Source: Deltaproteobacteria bacterium
GTDB taxonomy: Bacteria; Desulfobacterota_B; Binatia; UBA9968
Length of the DNA: 64,000 nucleotides
Direction: 5' to 3'
NCBI GenBank assembly: GCA_005879255.1
Contig: VBKY01000029.1
Coordinates: forward strand, 20,029-84,028
Positions 39,227 through 50,458 of the stretch are shown one piece after another. Position numbers and translations under genes: made by a program. The first letter of the stretch is position 1; every line of letters begins with the position of its first letter. Under the pieces are notes generated by a model that saw only the letters and a program-made list of their open reading frames with translations, was not told where the DNA came from and did no database searches.

Positions 39227-40420
39227 GTGAAACGAAAGACCCTTTGCCGCTATCTCGTCGCCGAAGTGATTCCGCCTTTTTTTCTCGGACTCTTGGCGTT
39301 TACGTGCATCTTATTGATCGGGCGGATACTAAGACTCATTGAGCTCGTGGTCACGCGCGGCGTTCCCTTATTGCAGATTGGCAAACTCTTCGCGCTCATT
39401 CTACCTACCTTTTTGGAGATGACCGTCCCTATGGCTTTCCTGCTGGCGATCCTTCTGGGTCTTGGCCGAATGTCCAACGACCAGGAACTCTTGGCGATGA
39501 AAGCCTCGGGAGTCAGTGCGCCGCAAATTCTCGGGCCTATCGCTCTAGTCGGCTTAGTGGTGGCCTTGATCACGCTGGGATTGACTATGTTCGCCCGTCC
39601 AACGGCGAACTTTGCGCTAAAAAAAGAGCTTTACAACATTGCGAGAAACCGTGTCGGAACCGCCCTCCGGGAAAAGGTATTCAACGACGATTTTCCGCAG
39701 ATCCTGATATACGTAGAAGAATTAGTGCCGCCGGGAAACACTGCCCAGGGGGTGTTAATTGTCGACAAGCGCGATCAGACCCGGGAGGATATCATTTTCG
39801 GTAAGGTTGCTCGCATCACTACGGATGAGGAAACAAATACCTTGGGACTTAGGCTCTTCGACGGGTCCGTCTACGAGCGAGAAAGAAATCGGCCGGGTTT
39901 TAGCCAAACTCGCTTTAACATTTACGATCTCAAGTTCGACCTTGATGAGCTTGTCGGGCCGGTGCGCCAAAAAGAAGCTGGCCCCAAAGAAATGCCGATC
40001 ACCGAGCTCCTCAATGCAATCGAGGCAAAGGGAAGCGCTGGTGGTAAAACGATCGCTGAACGCATGGAACTGCATCAGCGCATCGCTTTCGCGTTCGTCC
40101 CGCTCGTGTTTTGTCTTTTGGGAGTGTCCTTGACCCTATTGCCGCGTACGTCACGAGCCAACCGTTCGTGGGGTTTTATGCTCTGCACATTCTGGCTCAT
40201 GACTTATTACACCCTGCTCTCCCTCGGCAAGGCGCTCGGTGATAAAAGTATTCTCCATCCTATTCCGGCCCTCTGGCTTCCCAACCTCGTTGTCGGTGGG
40301 ATCGGCGCTCATTTCTTTAGACAAGCGCAACGTGAAACACCGCTTTTCCTTCCACAAATGGTTGAACGAGCCGCTATCTGGGTCGGCGACTTCATAGGAA
40401 AACTCCGACGCCGCAAGTAG
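39227..40420 (+). CDS. lptF: LPS export permease LptF
   Basis: A 397-residue inner-membrane protein with six membrane segments: three near the N-terminus (from about 14, 52 and 99) and three after about residue 275. A periplasmic beta-jellyroll lies between. It begins MKRKTLCRYLVAEVIPPFFL. With LptG it extracts LPS and passes it to LptC/A. It is divergent from rlmB and 2 bp upstream of lptG. Confidence 0.92.
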   Translation: MKRKTLCRYLVAEVIPPFFLGLLAFTCILLIGRILRLIELVVTRGVPLLQIGKLFALILPTFLEMTVPMAFLLAILLGLGRMSNDQELLAMKASGVSAPQILGPIALVGLVVALITLGLTMFARPTANFALKKELYNIARNRVGTALREKVFNDDFPQILIYVEELVPPGNTAQGVLIVDKRDQTREDIIFGKVARITTDEETNTLGLRLFDGSVYERERNRPGFSQTRFNIYDLKFDLDELVGPVRQKEAGPKEMPITELLNAIEAKGSAGGKTIAERMELHQRIAFAFVPLVFCLLGVSLTLLPRTSRANRSWGFMLCTFWLMTYYTLLSLGKALGDKSILHPIPALWLPNLVVGGIGAHFFRQAQRETPLFLPQMVERAAIWVGDFIGKLRRRK

Positions 40421-40422
40421 AA

Positions 40423-41544
40423 TTGAGGTCGCGCGTGACAAATCGACTCCAGGTTGGATTTCTCCCTGTTGGCAGCATCCTTGACCGCTATTTGGCGGCG
40501 GGATTTATGCGGGTATTCTATCTCAGTTTGGCCGTCATCATTTCGCTCTACGTTACCGTCGATTTTTTCGATCGCATCGGCACGCTTTTAGATTCTGGCG
40601 CAACCCTCTCCACCATCGCGCGGTACTTTTTTTATAAAGCTCCGCTCTCGATCTCCCGCGTGATCGGTTTCGCCACGCTTTTTTCCACCTTATTTTGCCT
40701 GGGCATGTTGGCGCGAACGCACGAGATCACGGCGATCCGCTCCAGCGGTATCACCATACAGCGGATTGCCCTACCGCTGTTGCTCCTTTCGATGGTTATC
40801 TGTGGCTTTACCTTTGTTTGGAATGAAACCCTCGTTCCCGTCTTTGCGCACAACGCACAAAATATTTACAAGACCGAAATTAAGAACAAACAGCAGCAAA
40901 GTCTTCTGGGTACTCATGACATTTGGATCCGTGGTGAGGGCAGCTTTATCAATATAGATAATTTTGACACTCGGACTAGTGTTTTGGAGAACGTCACGGT
41001 GTTCGTTCTTAACCGAGACTTCACTCTGCGCGCGCTCGTGGAAATTCCCCGAGCTCAATGGACTCGCGACGGCTGGCGAACCAGCGAAGCTACGGAGTGG
41101 AACATTCTAGCGGACGGAAAAATGGTTCGTGGGGAAGCCAAGCCCGTCCTGCCACTTACCGAGACGCCGGAAGATCTAAAACTATTGGCTCGTGATGCCG
41201 AGGAATTTACCTTCTTTGATTTGCAAAAACAGATCGCAGATATGAAAAGCAAGGGAATTGACACGACTTCCTACGAAGTGGACCTGCAGATAAAATTGGC
41301 ATTGCCGTTCATTTCTCCCTTGATGGTCCTGCTCGCGATCCCGTTCGCACTGAAGCGACAGATGAGCGGCAGCATTTCGTTGAGTTTCGGCGTTGCGATG
41401 GTCATCGGCTTTGGGTACTGGGTACTCACCGCCTTCTGCGTGTCTCTCGGACATGGCGGAGCTTTACCGTCGTGGATATCGGCGTGGACGCCCAATGCTA
41501 TTTTTGCGATGATCGGATTTTTCTTTTTCACGACCGAAGTATAA
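40423..41544 (+). CDS. lptG: LPS export permease LptG
   Basis: A 373-residue partner of LptF with the same layout: TM1-3 from about 20, 55 and 105, a periplasmic jellyroll, then TM4-6 from about 284. It starts with ATG 2 bp after lptF, and an upstream GAGG in the lptF 3' end can serve as ribosome-binding site. The ATPase LptB and LptA/C are not in the window. It converges on rpsI. Confidence 0.92.
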   Translation: MRSRVTNRLQVGFLPVGSILDRYLAAGFMRVFYLSLAVIISLYVTVDFFDRIGTLLDSGATLSTIARYFFYKAPLSISRVIGFATLFSTLFCLGMLARTHEITAIRSSGITIQRIALPLLLLSMVICGFTFVWNETLVPVFAHNAQNIYKTEIKNKQQQSLLGTHDIWIRGEGSFINIDNFDTRTSVLENVTVFVLNRDFTLRALVEIPRAQWTRDGWRTSEATEWNILADGKMVRGEAKPVLPLTETPEDLKLLARDAEEFTFFDLQKQIADMKSKGIDTTSYEVDLQIKLALPFISPLMVLLAIPFALKRQMSGSISLSFGVAMVIGFGYWVLTAFCVSLGHGGALPSWISAWTPNAIFAMIGFFFFTTEV

Positions 41545-41896
41545 TCGACTACGGCAGTACCCCAATCATCGGGGCGGCACGTTCGATTTACGACGGTCAA
41601 ATGAGATTTTTATAAACTTGCGGCAAAGCATTCTTACGTGACCGATGCGCGTCAGTATCATCGATACCACTCAATAAGCGCCTGTCCAAATTAAAAAATG
41701 GAAGCAGGAACTCGATTTCTTTTGCCCGATCAGTGCAGGTGTGGTGAAGGACGGACCCAGCGGTGCTGACAAATCTGTCGCTCTTTTAAGTACACCAGTT
41801 TGGGTTTGGCTCCTTGAGGGAACCGCAAGAAGCTGTCTTCGAAAACGGAATCCCTGCGTGGGTGATTCCGGCATTGGCGACCAACCCTGTACGATA
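41545..41896. other. Convergent intergenic region lptG / rpsI
   Basis: 352 bp between two convergent genes. I see no protein-like reading frame in it. It holds a short CCCC-aatcatc-GGGG hairpin (41560-41574) close after lptG and the likely rpsI terminator at 41842-41870; the rest is unassigned. Confidence 0.5.
41842..41870 (-). terminator. Probable terminator after rpsI
   Basis: On the minus strand a 7-bp stem CGGAATC / GATTCCG (41870-41864 with 41852-41846) is followed by TTTTCG, 27 bp after the rpsI stop. Stem strength is moderate. Confidence 0.5.
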
Positions 41897-42289
41897 TTAC
41901 CGCTTGGAGTATTGTGGACGCTTACGCGCCTTGTGCCGGCCATATTTTTTGCGCTCTACTGCGCGTGGATCTCGAGTGACAAAACCGGCCTTCTTTAGCG
42001 GGGAACGAAAATCCGGACTTAGCTGCATCAAGGCGCGGGTAATCCCGTGACGGATGGCGCCTGCCTGCCCCGAGTTTCCGCCGCCGGCAACATTTACGTC
42101 GATATCAAAGTTTCCCCCTGTCTGGGTCACATCGAAGGGTTGGAGCACGATCATCCGAGCCGTTTCACGACCAAAGTAATCTTGCAAGGATTTATTGTTG
42201 ATCGTGATTTTGCCTTTTCCCTGCTTAAGAAAGACCCGCGCCACTGAAGTTTTCCGACGTCCCGTTGCCGCAAATACTTTTTCCGCCAT
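41897..42289 (-). CDS. rpsI: Ribosomal protein S9
   Basis: A 130-residue protein from the second of two adjacent ATGs (42289); AGGAG is 7 nt before it but only 4 nt before the first. Conserved [40 protein letters not shown] and the P-site-reaching C-terminus [10 protein letters not shown] are present. It follows rplM in a two-gene operon. Confidence 0.96.
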   Translation of the reverse strand: MAEKVFAATGRRKTSVARVFLKQGKGKITINNKSLQDYFGRETARMIVLQPFDVTQTGGNFDIDVNVAGGGNSGQAGAIRHGITRALMQLSPDFRSPLKKAGFVTRDPRAVERKKYGRHKARKRPQYSKR

Positions 42290-42299
42290 CATCGTACTC

Positions 42300-42725
42300 C
42301 TATGCTATGATTGCCAGGGGTTCCGGCTTTTGCGCTTCATGTGGGTGTTCTGGACCCGCATATATCTTAAGCTTGGTTACCAATTTGCGACTCAAACGGT
42401 TCTTCGGCAACATTCCCTTTACCGCAAGTTTCACGAGTTGCTCTGGTTTTTCTTCCAACATTTCCGCCGCAGTTCTCTCTCTGATGCCGCCGGGATATTC
42501 GGTGTGCCGATAATAAATTTTCTTCTCTAGTTTCGTGCCCGTGAGCTTGACGCCGCGCGCATTAATGACGATGACGAAGTCTCCTGCGTCCTGGTTCGGC
42601 GTAAAAATCGGTTTATTCTTTCCCCGCAAGACTTTGGCGATTTCAGTGGCTAACCGCCCGAGTATTTTTCCTTGCGCATCGACAACGTACCAGCGCCGCT
42701 GGGACAGCGCTTCATGCTTATTCAT
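42300..42725 (-). CDS. rplM: Ribosomal protein L13
   Basis: A 141-residue protein starting at ATG 42725 ([20 protein letters not shown]) with GGAG 9 nt upstream. The family motifs [20 protein letters not shown] and [15 protein letters not shown] are intact. It is one of the early 50S assembly proteins and is co-transcribed with rpsI. Confidence 0.96.
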   Translation of the reverse strand: MNKHEALSQRRWYVVDAQGKILGRLATEIAKVLRGKNKPIFTPNQDAGDFVIVINARGVKLTGTKLEKKIYYRHTEYPGGIRERTAAEMLEEKPEQLVKLAVKGMLPKNRLSRKLVTKLKIYAGPEHPHEAQKPEPLAIIA

Positions 42726-42771
42726 AGCCGCGTTCTCCAATCAAAAATCTCCCCCTAGTGGCGCGCGAGAA

Positions 42772-42848
<77 letters not shown>

Positions 42849-42874
42849 GATATTAGCTTCCTAGCCGCGCCTTG

Positions 42875-42949
42875 TGGTGGGCGGTACAGGATTTGAACCT
42901 GTGACCCCCGGCTTGTAAGGCCGATGCTCTCCCGCTGAGCTAACCGCCC
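42875..42949 (-). tRNA. trnV: tRNA-Val (UAC)
   Basis: A 75-nt cloverleaf with acceptor GGGCGGT/ACCGCCC, anticodon loop CTTACAA (anticodon TAC) and T-loop TTCAAAT. Discriminator A and CCA are encoded. It is 26 bp from tRNA-Asp, probably one transcript. Confidence 0.94.
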
Positions 42950-43352
42950 CTTCCGCTCGAAACAGCCGATCAAGATATGCCCGAGGATATTTCGAGACGC
43001 TGCATTTCTCTGGCTTGTCCGTGCTGAAAATTGCAAAAAACGCCTGGCTCACGAAATCAAGCAAGATTTTCCACGCCTTGAATTTCGCGGCCCAGAAGGA
43101 GCTTTGGTCTTTTTTTGCTTTTCGTTAGTTCTCTTCTCGTTGGGGTTACACTGCGAACGAGCCCAAACGACGAAATGTTTATCACTTTGTCACTCGTCAT
43201 TGGCCGCCACAATTAGGTTCTCGTAAAATTTTGTCGATACTCGTCCTAACCGACCCGGGTAGTTGATGGATATATCGGACGAGCGCGGTTGTGGTTTCCC
43301 CGAGAGCCTACGCGATGCTTCGGCACAATCGAATGCAATTTTATAACAGCAC
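42950..43352. other. Intergenic region upstream of tRNA-Val
   Basis: About 400 bp without a credible gene on either strand. It should contain the promoter of the tRNA-Val/tRNA-Asp transcript, but I could not pick a convincing -35/-10 pair. No repeat was recognised apart from the lon terminator hairpin that begins at 43353. Confidence 0.4.
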
Positions 43353-43382
43353 GAATGCCGGGTGTCAAACCACCCGGCATTC
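43353..43382 (-). terminator. Hairpin terminator after lon
   Basis: A perfect 12-bp stem GAATGCCGGGTG / CACCCGGCATTC around TCAAAC, 19 bp beyond the lon stop. No strong T-tract follows, so it may act with Rho or mainly protect the mRNA end. Confidence 0.6.
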
Positions 43383-43401
43383 TAAACGTTGAGCTGGGAA
43401 A

Positions 43402-45867
43402 CTATTGGGGCAGAATTTCAGAAGCGGGGACTTCGTCAACCTTTTCTGTAAATGGCGGCCTTTCGTCTTTAGATTGGGCCTCGACGGCAACATTGCGAAA
43501 TAGGTTGTCTGGATCATTAACCACAAGGGCCTTTTTCAGGACCTGATCCATGTGGGAAACCAGTTCCAGTTCAACCGTTTTGAGAACCGTCGCAGGAATT
43601 TCCTCGATGTCTTTTTCGTTCTCCGCGGGAATCAGGACCTTCTTGATTCCGGCACGGTGGGCGGCCAAGACTTTTTCCTTCAGTCCGCCGATCGGCAGAA
43701 CGGTTCCGCGCAAAGTAATTTCCCCGGTCATGGCCAGATCATTATGAACTGGAATCTTCATCAGTGCGGAAACCAGAGAAGTCGCCATGGTGATGCCCGC
43801 CGATGGGCCGTCCTTCGGAATGGCACCCTCCGGTACATGAATATGCACGTCAAGTTTCTGATAAAAATCCTTCTCCAAACCCAACTCGGCAGCGCGCGAG
43901 CGAACATAACTCATCGCCGCCTGTGCGGACTCTTGCATCACATCGCCGAGCTTTCCGGTAATGATCAGCTGGCCTTTGCCCGGCATGATCGTCACCTCGG
44001 TCGCCAAGAGTTCTCCGCCCAGCTCCGTCCAGGCCAAACCGGTCGTAACCCCAATCTTGACTTCGGCTTCTGCCTTTCCATAACGGAATTTAATCGGCCC
44101 CAGATACTTATGGAGACTCTTGCCGCCGATTTGAATATGGGCGTTGCGATCCTTACGGACAACCTCCACGGCAACTTTTCGGCAGATTGCGGCGATTTCC
44201 CGTTCCAGATTGCGAACTCCCGCCTCCTTCGTATAGTGACGAATGACGCCGAGTAGCGCGTTGTCCGTGAACATCACATTTTCTGCGGTTAACCCATTCG
44301 CTTCTTTCTGCTTCTCTAGCAGGTATTTTTTGGCAATGCTAAGTTTTTCCAACTCGGTGTACCCGGCAATCCGAATGATTTCCATCCGGTCCTGCAGGGG
44401 ACGCGGAATTCGATCCAGTGTATTTGCCGTCGTGATGAACATAACCTTAGAAAGATCGTAATCGAGATCGAGATAATGATCGTTAAACCCGGTATTTTGT
44501 TCCGGGTCCAAAACCTCGAGCAGCGCTGAGGACGGATCACCACGAAAATCCGTGGACATTTTATCGATCTCATCCATCAAGAACACCGGATTGCTTGAAC
44601 CCGCCTTTTTCATCGACTGAATAATTTTTCCCGGCAGAGCGCCGATATAAGTGCGCCGGTGACCGCGGATTTCGGCCTCGTCTCTAACTCCACCGAGCGA
44701 AACTCGGATGAATTTTCTTCCCGTCGCTCGTGCAATCGATCGGCCCAATGAAGTCTTACCGACTCCGGGAGGTCCGACCAAACAAAGGATCGGACCTTTG
44801 ATTTTCCCGACCAAGCTTTGAACCGCGAGATATTCGAGGATGCGCTCTTTCACTTTTTCTAAACCGTAGTGATCGTCCTCCAAGACGCGCTCAGCCTCAT
44901 TGATATCGAGCTTGTCGTCCGTGAATTCATTCCAGGGCAAGCTAACAATCCAATCGATGTAATTTCTGACCACGGTGGCTTCCGCCGACATGGGCGACAT
45001 CATCTTGAGCTTTTTAAGCTCCTTCTCAACCTTGTCCTTGGCTTCGGCAGAGAGTTTTTTTTGCTTGAGTTTGTCTTCGATTTCTTGAATCTCATTCTTG
45101 AACTCGTCTTTTTCACCCAGCTCTTTTTGAATCGCTCGCATCTGTTCGTTCAGATAATATTCTTTTTGCGAGCGCTCCATCTGTTTTTTGACACGCGAGC
45201 GAATCCGCCGTTCAACTTCCAGAATTTCGATTTCCGCGCGCATATGGCCGAGCACTTTTTCCAGCCGTTCTGCCGCGTTGAATGTTTCAAGAAGGTTTTG
45301 TCTATCTTCCAGTTTTATGCCGAGATGCGCAACAATAGTATCTGCCAGGCGCCCCGGATCGTCGATGGAAGACACCGACATGACCATTTCCGGGGGAATC
45401 TTCTTCTTCAGTTTTACATAATTCTCAAAAGTAGTGTGAACTTCGCGGACGAGCGCTTCGACTTCGGTGTTTCGTTCGACAACTTCCTGAGCTTCTTCCA
45501 CTTCGACCAGGAAAAAATCCGGATTTGAAGCGAACCTCGCTACCCTGGCCCTCTTTTTACCCTCGATCAAAACCTTAACCGTGCCGTCGGGAAGCTTGAG
45601 CATCTGGACCACGGAGCCCAAAGTACCGATTTTGTATATGTCGTCTTCGCTCGGGTCATTCGTCTTGGCATCCTTTTGCGAGGATAGAAATATCAGGCTT
45701 TGCTTCTGGGTGGCGTCTTCTAGAGCCTTAATAGACCGTTGCCGACCGACAAAAAGCGGCACCACCATATGGGGAAACACGATAATGTCCCTGAGAGGGA
45801 GCAAAGGCACCCGCGTGGGCCCGGACGTTGGCTCTTTATCGTCTTTCTTATCATTCCGAAATAGCAT
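43402..45867 (-). CDS. lon: ATP-dependent protease La (Lon)
   Basis: An 821-residue AAA+ protease. The N-terminal LON substrate domain starts [20 protein letters not shown]. The central ATPase has Walker [20 protein letters not shown] and Walker [10 protein letters not shown]. The C-terminal protease has the catalytic Ser in [14 protein letters not shown] and the Lys in [11 protein letters not shown]. It degrades misfolded proteins in the cytosol. It follows clpX by 14 bp in a tig-clpP-clpX-lon protein-quality cluster. Confidence 0.97.
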   Translation of the reverse strand: MLFRNDKKDDKEPTSGPTRVPLLPLRDIIVFPHMVVPLFVGRQRSIKALEDATQKQSLIFLSSQKDAKTNDPSEDDIYKIGTLGSVVQMLKLPDGTVKVLIEGKKRARVARFASNPDFFLVEVEEAQEVVERNTEVEALVREVHTTFENYVKLKKKIPPEMVMSVSSIDDPGRLADTIVAHLGIKLEDRQNLLETFNAAERLEKVLGHMRAEIEILEVERRIRSRVKKQMERSQKEYYLNEQMRAIQKELGEKDEFKNEIQEIEDKLKQKKLSAEAKDKVEKELKKLKMMSPMSAEATVVRNYIDWIVSLPWNEFTDDKLDINEAERVLEDDHYGLEKVKERILEYLAVQSLVGKIKGPILCLVGPPGVGKTSLGRSIARATGRKFIRVSLGGVRDEAEIRGHRRTYIGALPGKIIQSMKKAGSSNPVFLMDEIDKMSTDFRGDPSSALLEVLDPEQNTGFNDHYLDLDYDLSKVMFITTANTLDRIPRPLQDRMEIIRIAGYTELEKLSIAKKYLLEKQKEANGLTAENVMFTDNALLGVIRHYTKEAGVRNLEREIAAICRKVAVEVVRKDRNAHIQIGGKSLHKYLGPIKFRYGKAEAEVKIGVTTGLAWTELGGELLATEVTIMPGKGQLIITGKLGDVMQESAQAAMSYVRSRAAELGLEKDFYQKLDVHIHVPEGAIPKDGPSAGITMATSLVSALMKIPVHNDLAMTGEITLRGTVLPIGGLKEKVLAAHRAGIKKVLIPAENEKDIEEIPATVLKTVELELVSHMDQVLKKALVVNDPDNLFRNVAVEAQSKDERPPFTEKVDEVPASEILPQ

Positions 45868-45881
45868 AACGATTCCCCCTC

Positions 45882-47135
45882 CTAAGCGCTCTCTGCGGCC
45901 TTGGTGTATACGACGATCGGAGGTTCATGTCTTTCCACAACGTCCTCGGATATCACCACTTCTTTAATGTTCGGCTGCGAGGGCATGTCGTACATAATCT
46001 CTAACATGATATTTTCCATGATCGCTCGGAGTCCCCGCGCACCGGATTTCCTTTTCATGGCGTCGCGAGCAATGGCTCGAAGCGCCTCTTCGGTAAACTT
46101 GAGATGCACGGACTCCATTTCGAATAGTTTCGAATATTGCTTGGTTAGAGCATTTTTTGGTTCCTTAAGAATCCGTACTAGGGCGGAGTCATCCAACTCG
46201 TCCAGCGTTGCGATAACCGGCAAGCGCCCGATGAACTCGGGGATCAGCCCGAATTTTAACAGATCCTCCGTTTGAACATCGTGCAGCAAATCGGTCGAGC
46301 GCCGCCCATCCTTATCTTCTAATTGGCCACCAAAGCCCATCCGCTTACGACCCGTGCGTTTGCGAATGATGTCATCCAACCCGACAAAAGCACCACCACA
46401 GATGAAAAGAATATTGGTGGTGTCCACCTGAAGAAATTCTTGTTGCGGATGTTTTCGTCCCCCTTTTGGTGGTACGCTTGCCATGGTTCCTTCGATTATC
46501 TTTAAAAGCGCCTGCTGTACACCTTCTCCCGACACATCCCGGGTAATCGACGGATTATCCGATTTTCGTGAGATCTTATCGATCTCATCTATATAGACGA
46601 TGCCGCGCTGTGCTTTCTCAACATCGTAGTCGGCGGCCTGAAGGAGATTGAGAATGATGTTCTCAACGTCCTCGCCTACATACCCCGCCTCCGTTAAGCT
46701 AGTGGCGTCTGCGATGGTAAAGGGCACTTGCAGGAAACGGGCCAGGGTTTGAGCTAGAAGGGTTTTCCCGGATCCAGTGGGACCGAGCAGTAAAATATTA
46801 CTTTTTTGCAGTTCCACATCACCCGTCACCATTTGGCTATCGATGCGTTTATAATGATTATGCACCGCCACCGCCAGGATCTTTTTGGCGCGCTCTTGGC
46901 CGATTACGTATTGATCAAGAACCCGTTTAATTTCCGCGGGTTTTGGCACATTGGACGAGGAGCTAATATTCTCATCGTGGTCACATTCTTCAGCGATGAT
47001 ATCGTTGCAGAGATCGATGCATTCATCACAGATGTAAACGGTTGGACCGGCGATCAACTTACGAACCTCGTCTTGACTCTTCCCGCAGAAGGAGCAGACA
47101 AGATTGCCTGATCCGTGTTCACCGTGCTTTGCCAT
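45882..47135 (-). CDS. clpX: ClpXP unfoldase subunit ClpX
   Basis: A 417-residue hexameric unfoldase. The N-terminal zinc-binding domain has [17 protein letters not shown] and CDECIDLC. Walker A is [18 protein letters not shown], Walker B is [10 protein letters not shown], and the ClpP-docking IGF-type loop region is near KRMGFGG. Directly downstream of clpP (19 bp) and upstream of lon. Confidence 0.97.
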   Translation of the reverse strand: MAKHGEHGSGNLVCSFCGKSQDEVRKLIAGPTVYICDECIDLCNDIIAEECDHDENISSSSNVPKPAEIKRVLDQYVIGQERAKKILAVAVHNHYKRIDSQMVTGDVELQKSNILLLGPTGSGKTLLAQTLARFLQVPFTIADATSLTEAGYVGEDVENIILNLLQAADYDVEKAQRGIVYIDEIDKISRKSDNPSITRDVSGEGVQQALLKIIEGTMASVPPKGGRKHPQQEFLQVDTTNILFICGGAFVGLDDIIRKRTGRKRMGFGGQLEDKDGRRSTDLLHDVQTEDLLKFGLIPEFIGRLPVIATLDELDDSALVRILKEPKNALTKQYSKLFEMESVHLKFTEEALRAIARDAMKRKSGARGLRAIMENIMLEIMYDMPSQPNIKEVVISEDVVERHEPPIVVYTKAAESA

Positions 47136-47154
47136 GGCACCCCCGGTTCAACAA

Positions 47155-47757
47155 CTACTTCTTGACACTTGAGTCCGGCCGAGACGCTATGACTTCGTCA
47201 ACCAACCCGTACTCCTGGGCTTGCTTGCCGCTCATAAACATATCGCGGTCGGTGTCCTTTTCTATCTTCTTCAAACTTTGTCCAGTGTGCTTCATTAATA
47301 TATTGTTTAGCTCTTCACGCATGCGCAGAATTTCACGAGCTTGGATGTCAATGTCAGCAGCTTGGCCTTGGAAACCGCCTAAGGGTTGGTGAATCATAAT
47401 GCGTGAGTGAGGCAGGGCAAACCGCTTAGCCTTTGTGCCGGCCGCCAACAATACGGCAGCCATGCTCGCGGCTTGTCCGACGCATACCGTTGAAATCTGC
47501 GGCCGGACGTACTGCATCGTATCATAGATCGCTAGGCCGGCGGTTACGGAACCGCCGGGGCTGTTGATGTAAAAGAAGATATCCCGTTCTGGATCTTCGG
47601 ATTCGAGAAAGAGGAATTGCGCGGTAATGAGGTTGGCGATGTCGTCGGTTACGACAGATCCAAGAAACACGATTCGATCTTTAAGAAGACGCGAATAGAT
47701 ATCATAAGCTCGTTCACCACGGCCCGTTTGCTCGACGACAATGGGGATAAAATTCAT
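47155..47757 (-). CDS. clpP: ATP-dependent Clp protease proteolytic subunit ClpP
   Basis: A 200-residue serine peptidase. The catalytic Ser is in [16 protein letters not shown], the His in [15 protein letters not shown] and the Asp in [12 protein letters not shown]. Normal length and no second paralogue nearby. It forms the chamber fed by ClpX, encoded next. Confidence 0.97.
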   Translation of the reverse strand: MNFIPIVVEQTGRGERAYDIYSRLLKDRIVFLGSVVTDDIANLITAQFLFLESEDPERDIFFYINSPGGSVTAGLAIYDTMQYVRPQISTVCVGQAASMAAVLLAAGTKAKRFALPHSRIMIHQPLGGFQGQAADIDIQAREILRMREELNNILMKHTGQSLKKIEKDTDRDMFMSGKQAQEYGLVDEVIASRPDSSVKK

Positions 47758-47790
47758 GTGAAGCTAAACCCCTTATTCACAGTTTGCATT

Positions 47791-49116
47791 CTATCTTTTT
47801 TCAGCTTGCTCATCAACCTTAGAGACGGGTGGATCGACTTCTTTTATCTTCGCCCGCTCAAGCAAAAATTCGAGAGTTCGATTAAACACCAGCTGGGCGC
47901 GTAATTCGTCCCGACTATCCGGCCGCGAATAGATCTCTCGCACGGTTTTAGCGCGATCACCGGCCGCTCGCGCCAGATTGTCTACCCGGGCCTGGACATC
48001 CTTGTCCGTAACATCAATATTTTCGAGCTGAGAAATCTTCTCGACCAGCAACGTTGCTTGAACCTGGCGCGCCGCTCGGCTTTCGAGTGTCTTGCGGGCC
48101 TCTTCCATCCGTGGCGCAACGTTGGCATCGGCGCCAGCTTGGCCCGCAAGTTCATTCTGATAGCGCTCCATCAAATATCTAGTCTGTCGCTCGATCATCG
48201 ATACCGGGGTTGTAAATGAATGCGCTTCAAGCAGACGGCTCACAAGTTTTTCTTTGAGATCCTCGCTTTGGTAATGCTTGAGTTCACTTTCCAGCCGCGT
48301 GCGAATTCGTGATCTAAGTTCGTCCAGCGAAGCGCACTCACCGTGATCTTTGGCGAATTCGTCGTCCAACGCCGGCAATACCTTTTGTTTGATTTCGCGT
48401 ACCACGATCAAAAAGTCGACCGGTTTCCCCGCAATGTCCTTATTGGGATAATCTTCCGGGTAGTTCACCTGTACGGTTTGCCGCTCAGCCGTTTTTAGTC
48501 CAATCACCGCATCTTCGAATTGTGGTAACGCACGGCCTGCGCCGACTTCGAGAAGATAATTTTCGCCCTTGCTGCCAGAAAATGGCTTACCGGCGATAGA
48601 GCCCTCGAAGTCGAGTATCGCAAAGTCGCCTTTCTGTACGGTGTCACGGCCCTCAACCGGTTCTAAACGCGCATGGCTTTCCTGCAAGCGACGTAGCGCC
48701 TCCTCGACCTGAGCGTCAGTGACGGAGAGTCTCACTCGTTCGACCTCAAGGCCGAGATAATTCCCGAGCTCGATCTCGGGTTTGACTTCGAACACAGCCG
48801 AAAAAGAAAACGCGCCGTCTTCGTCGAGTTCGTTAGCTTCCACTTCCGGGCGCGATACAATCTGTAAACCGCGTTCCTTGATGACTTCACCCAAGAACTC
48901 CTCGACAAGATGAGATCTGACTTCCCCTTTCACCTCCGCGCCGTAGATGCTCTGCAAAACAGTTCGGGGAATCTTGCCGGTGCGAAACCCTTTTACACGA
49001 ACTCGCTGGCCGAGATTCTTATAGGCCCGGGAAAACTCACTGGCAACCGTTTCCGCCGGAAGTTCCACGCGAACCTTCCGCTGCACCGGGCCCAGTTCGT
49101 CGATGTCGATTTTCAT
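47791..49116 (-). CDS. tig: Trigger factor
   Basis: A 441-residue ribosome-bound chaperone. The N-terminal ribosome-binding domain has the signature region FSRAYKNLGQRVRVKGFRTG then KIPRTVL, the PPIase domain lies at about 150-240 (KGDFAILDFEGSIAGKPFSG), and the C-terminal helical arms follow. The tig-clpP-clpX-lon order is common in proteobacteria. Confidence 0.95.
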   Translation of the reverse strand: MKIDIDELGPVQRKVRVELPAETVASEFSRAYKNLGQRVRVKGFRTGKIPRTVLQSIYGAEVKGEVRSHLVEEFLGEVIKERGLQIVSRPEVEANELDEDGAFSFSAVFEVKPEIELGNYLGLEVERVRLSVTDAQVEEALRRLQESHARLEPVEGRDTVQKGDFAILDFEGSIAGKPFSGSKGENYLLEVGAGRALPQFEDAVIGLKTAERQTVQVNYPEDYPNKDIAGKPVDFLIVVREIKQKVLPALDDEFAKDHGECASLDELRSRIRTRLESELKHYQSEDLKEKLVSRLLEAHSFTTPVSMIERQTRYLMERYQNELAGQAGADANVAPRMEEARKTLESRAARQVQATLLVEKISQLENIDVTDKDVQARVDNLARAAGDRAKTVREIYSRPDSRDELRAQLVFNRTLEFLLERAKIKEVDPPVSKVDEQAEKR

Positions 49117-49259
49117 AACTGCAACTTATCAGTGGCGCTATTCGCTTGCCGATGCGGGATGGATAATTCAACTTGCGATCTGGTTAGGACAAGCGAGCAA
49201 GGCTTTCACGGCCAACCTTTCTAGCAAAAATTTGCTCAACATTTCGTCAGCATTCTCGA

Positions 49260-49342
49260 TGGTGCGAGAGGGGGGACTCGAACCCCCACGGTTGCCCGCT
49301 AGATCCTAAGTCTAGTGCGTCTGCCAGTTCCGCCACTCTCGC
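49260..49342 (-). tRNA. trnL: tRNA-Leu (UAG)
   Basis: An 83-nt class II tRNA with acceptor GCGAGAG/CTCTCGC, anticodon stem CTAGA/TCTAG, loop CTTAGGA (anticodon TAG) and a variable arm. Discriminator A and CCA are encoded. It lies 143 bp upstream of tig on the same strand. Confidence 0.94.
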
Positions 49343-49531
49343 ACAACCGGGACAAACACCACTATCAGTTTTTTCCGACAAAAATGGAGAGTAAAAATTA
49401 CCCGACGGTATGTCAAGCGACGGAGGGCTTGAATTTGGCGCCCGATCCGTCCTGATGAAAATTATCGGGTGGGCCAGCGACGAAGGTATGAAGATATAAT
49501 GCGATGAAAGCCCGAAAATTATTGCCCAGTT

Positions 49532-49849
49532 CTATTCGCTGTGCGTTCGCTCTGCCATACAACTACTACAGGGACAGAGGGATCTAAGATAATCGAAGGT
49601 GTAAATACCGGTGCTATGACCATCATTCCAGCGCAGCTCGATCGCGTAATTGCCGACGCCGCGGATCTCCTCTAGTGTGGCGCCGGGAACATCGATAAAG
49701 CGCCGTTGGGCGCCATGGCCTTGGCATAGCGCGCAAGGGCAATATCCGCGCAAATACTGCTGAGCGTATTCACCCACGTGATCATCGTCCCAAGTGATGC
49801 GCACGACGCCGCGCGATTTGAAATGATTAATCTCCGTCGGAATATTCAT
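49532..49849 (-). CDS. DUF971 family protein
   Basis: A 105-residue protein with the DUF971 (GBBH-like N-terminal) pattern: VRITWDDDHVGEYAQQYLRG, then CPCALCQGHG and, near the end, TFDYLRSLCPCSSCMAE. Two CPCxxC clusters could bind a metal. The fold is related to the N-terminal domain of gamma-butyrobetaine hydroxylase; stand-alone members are often linked to Fe-S or ApbC-type proteins, but no such partner is next to it here. Confidence 0.85.
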   Translation of the reverse strand: MNIPTEINHFKSRGVVRITWDDDHVGEYAQQYLRGYCPCALCQGHGAQRRFIDVPGATLEEIRGVGNYAIELRWNDGHSTGIYTFDYLRSLCPCSSCMAERTHSE

Positions 49850-49933
49850 AAAAGAAATTCGCCACGATGATCAGCAAAGTTTTTGCGCGCAAACCTGAAA
49901 TCCTCCAAGCCCACTCCTGCATGCCCCGGCTTC

Positions 49934-50458
49934 TCAGAATTCGATTAGGCCGTCCCCGATCGCGGTCATAAATCCGATCTTGGCGCGATTTACCAAATAA
50001 GTGCGCGGTCCGACATCTTGTCGATCCACCAGCATCGCTTCTGTCACCGGGATAAACTGACTTTTTTCCATCAGCAGACCATGCAGCGGACTTCCCGGCA
50101 GCAAGTGAACGTTTCCCTGGAGCAAGTACGGGCCCACGCTGAACAAAGCTTTGCTTCTATCCTTCTTGACATACAAGCTGTCGATGCCCGATTGTCGCGT
50201 GCCGCCTTCGGAGCCCAAGTCGGCAATGAGAAATACTTCTTGCATATAGATCAGATATTCATCCGCGCCAACGGAAACGGGCTTTCGGTTGAAGCTTTCC
50301 AATGTCGCGTCTTTTATCGAAAATACCTCTTCACCCTGCCGAACGATCAAAAAGTTGCTCAAGCGCTCTTGGTTCGTCGCCAAGACGCCCCGCACTACTG
50401 CTGCTTGGAGGTAAACCTCCAAGTGCATCGTGTAGCTTAGTCCCTCTGCCAATCCCAT
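49934..50458 (-). CDS. Conserved-looking protein of unknown function
   Basis: A 174-residue protein I do not recognise. There is no signal peptide or membrane segment. It looks like mixed beta-rich sequence with two similar halves (VRGVLATNQERLSNFLIVRQ and VGPYLLQGNVHLLPGSPLHG). The start could be ATG 50458 or the internal ATG 50428 (MHLEVYLQAAVVRG), which looks like the domain boundary. It lies 84 bp from the DUF971 gene. A role in signalling or surface sensing is possible but unsupported. Confidence 0.5.
   Translation of the reverse strand: MGLAEGLSYTMHLEVYLQAAVVRGVLATNQERLSNFLIVRQGEEVFSIKDATLESFNRKPVSVGADEYLIYMQEVFLIADLGSEGGTRQSGIDSLYVKKDRSKALFSVGPYLLQGNVHLLPGSPLHGLLMEKSQFIPVTEAMLVDRQDVGPRTYLVNRAKIGFMTAIGDGLIEF

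Noticed and set aside
42950..43352. Promoter of the tRNA-Val/tRNA-Asp transcript
   Set aside because: No -35/-10 pair with acceptable spacing could be chosen.
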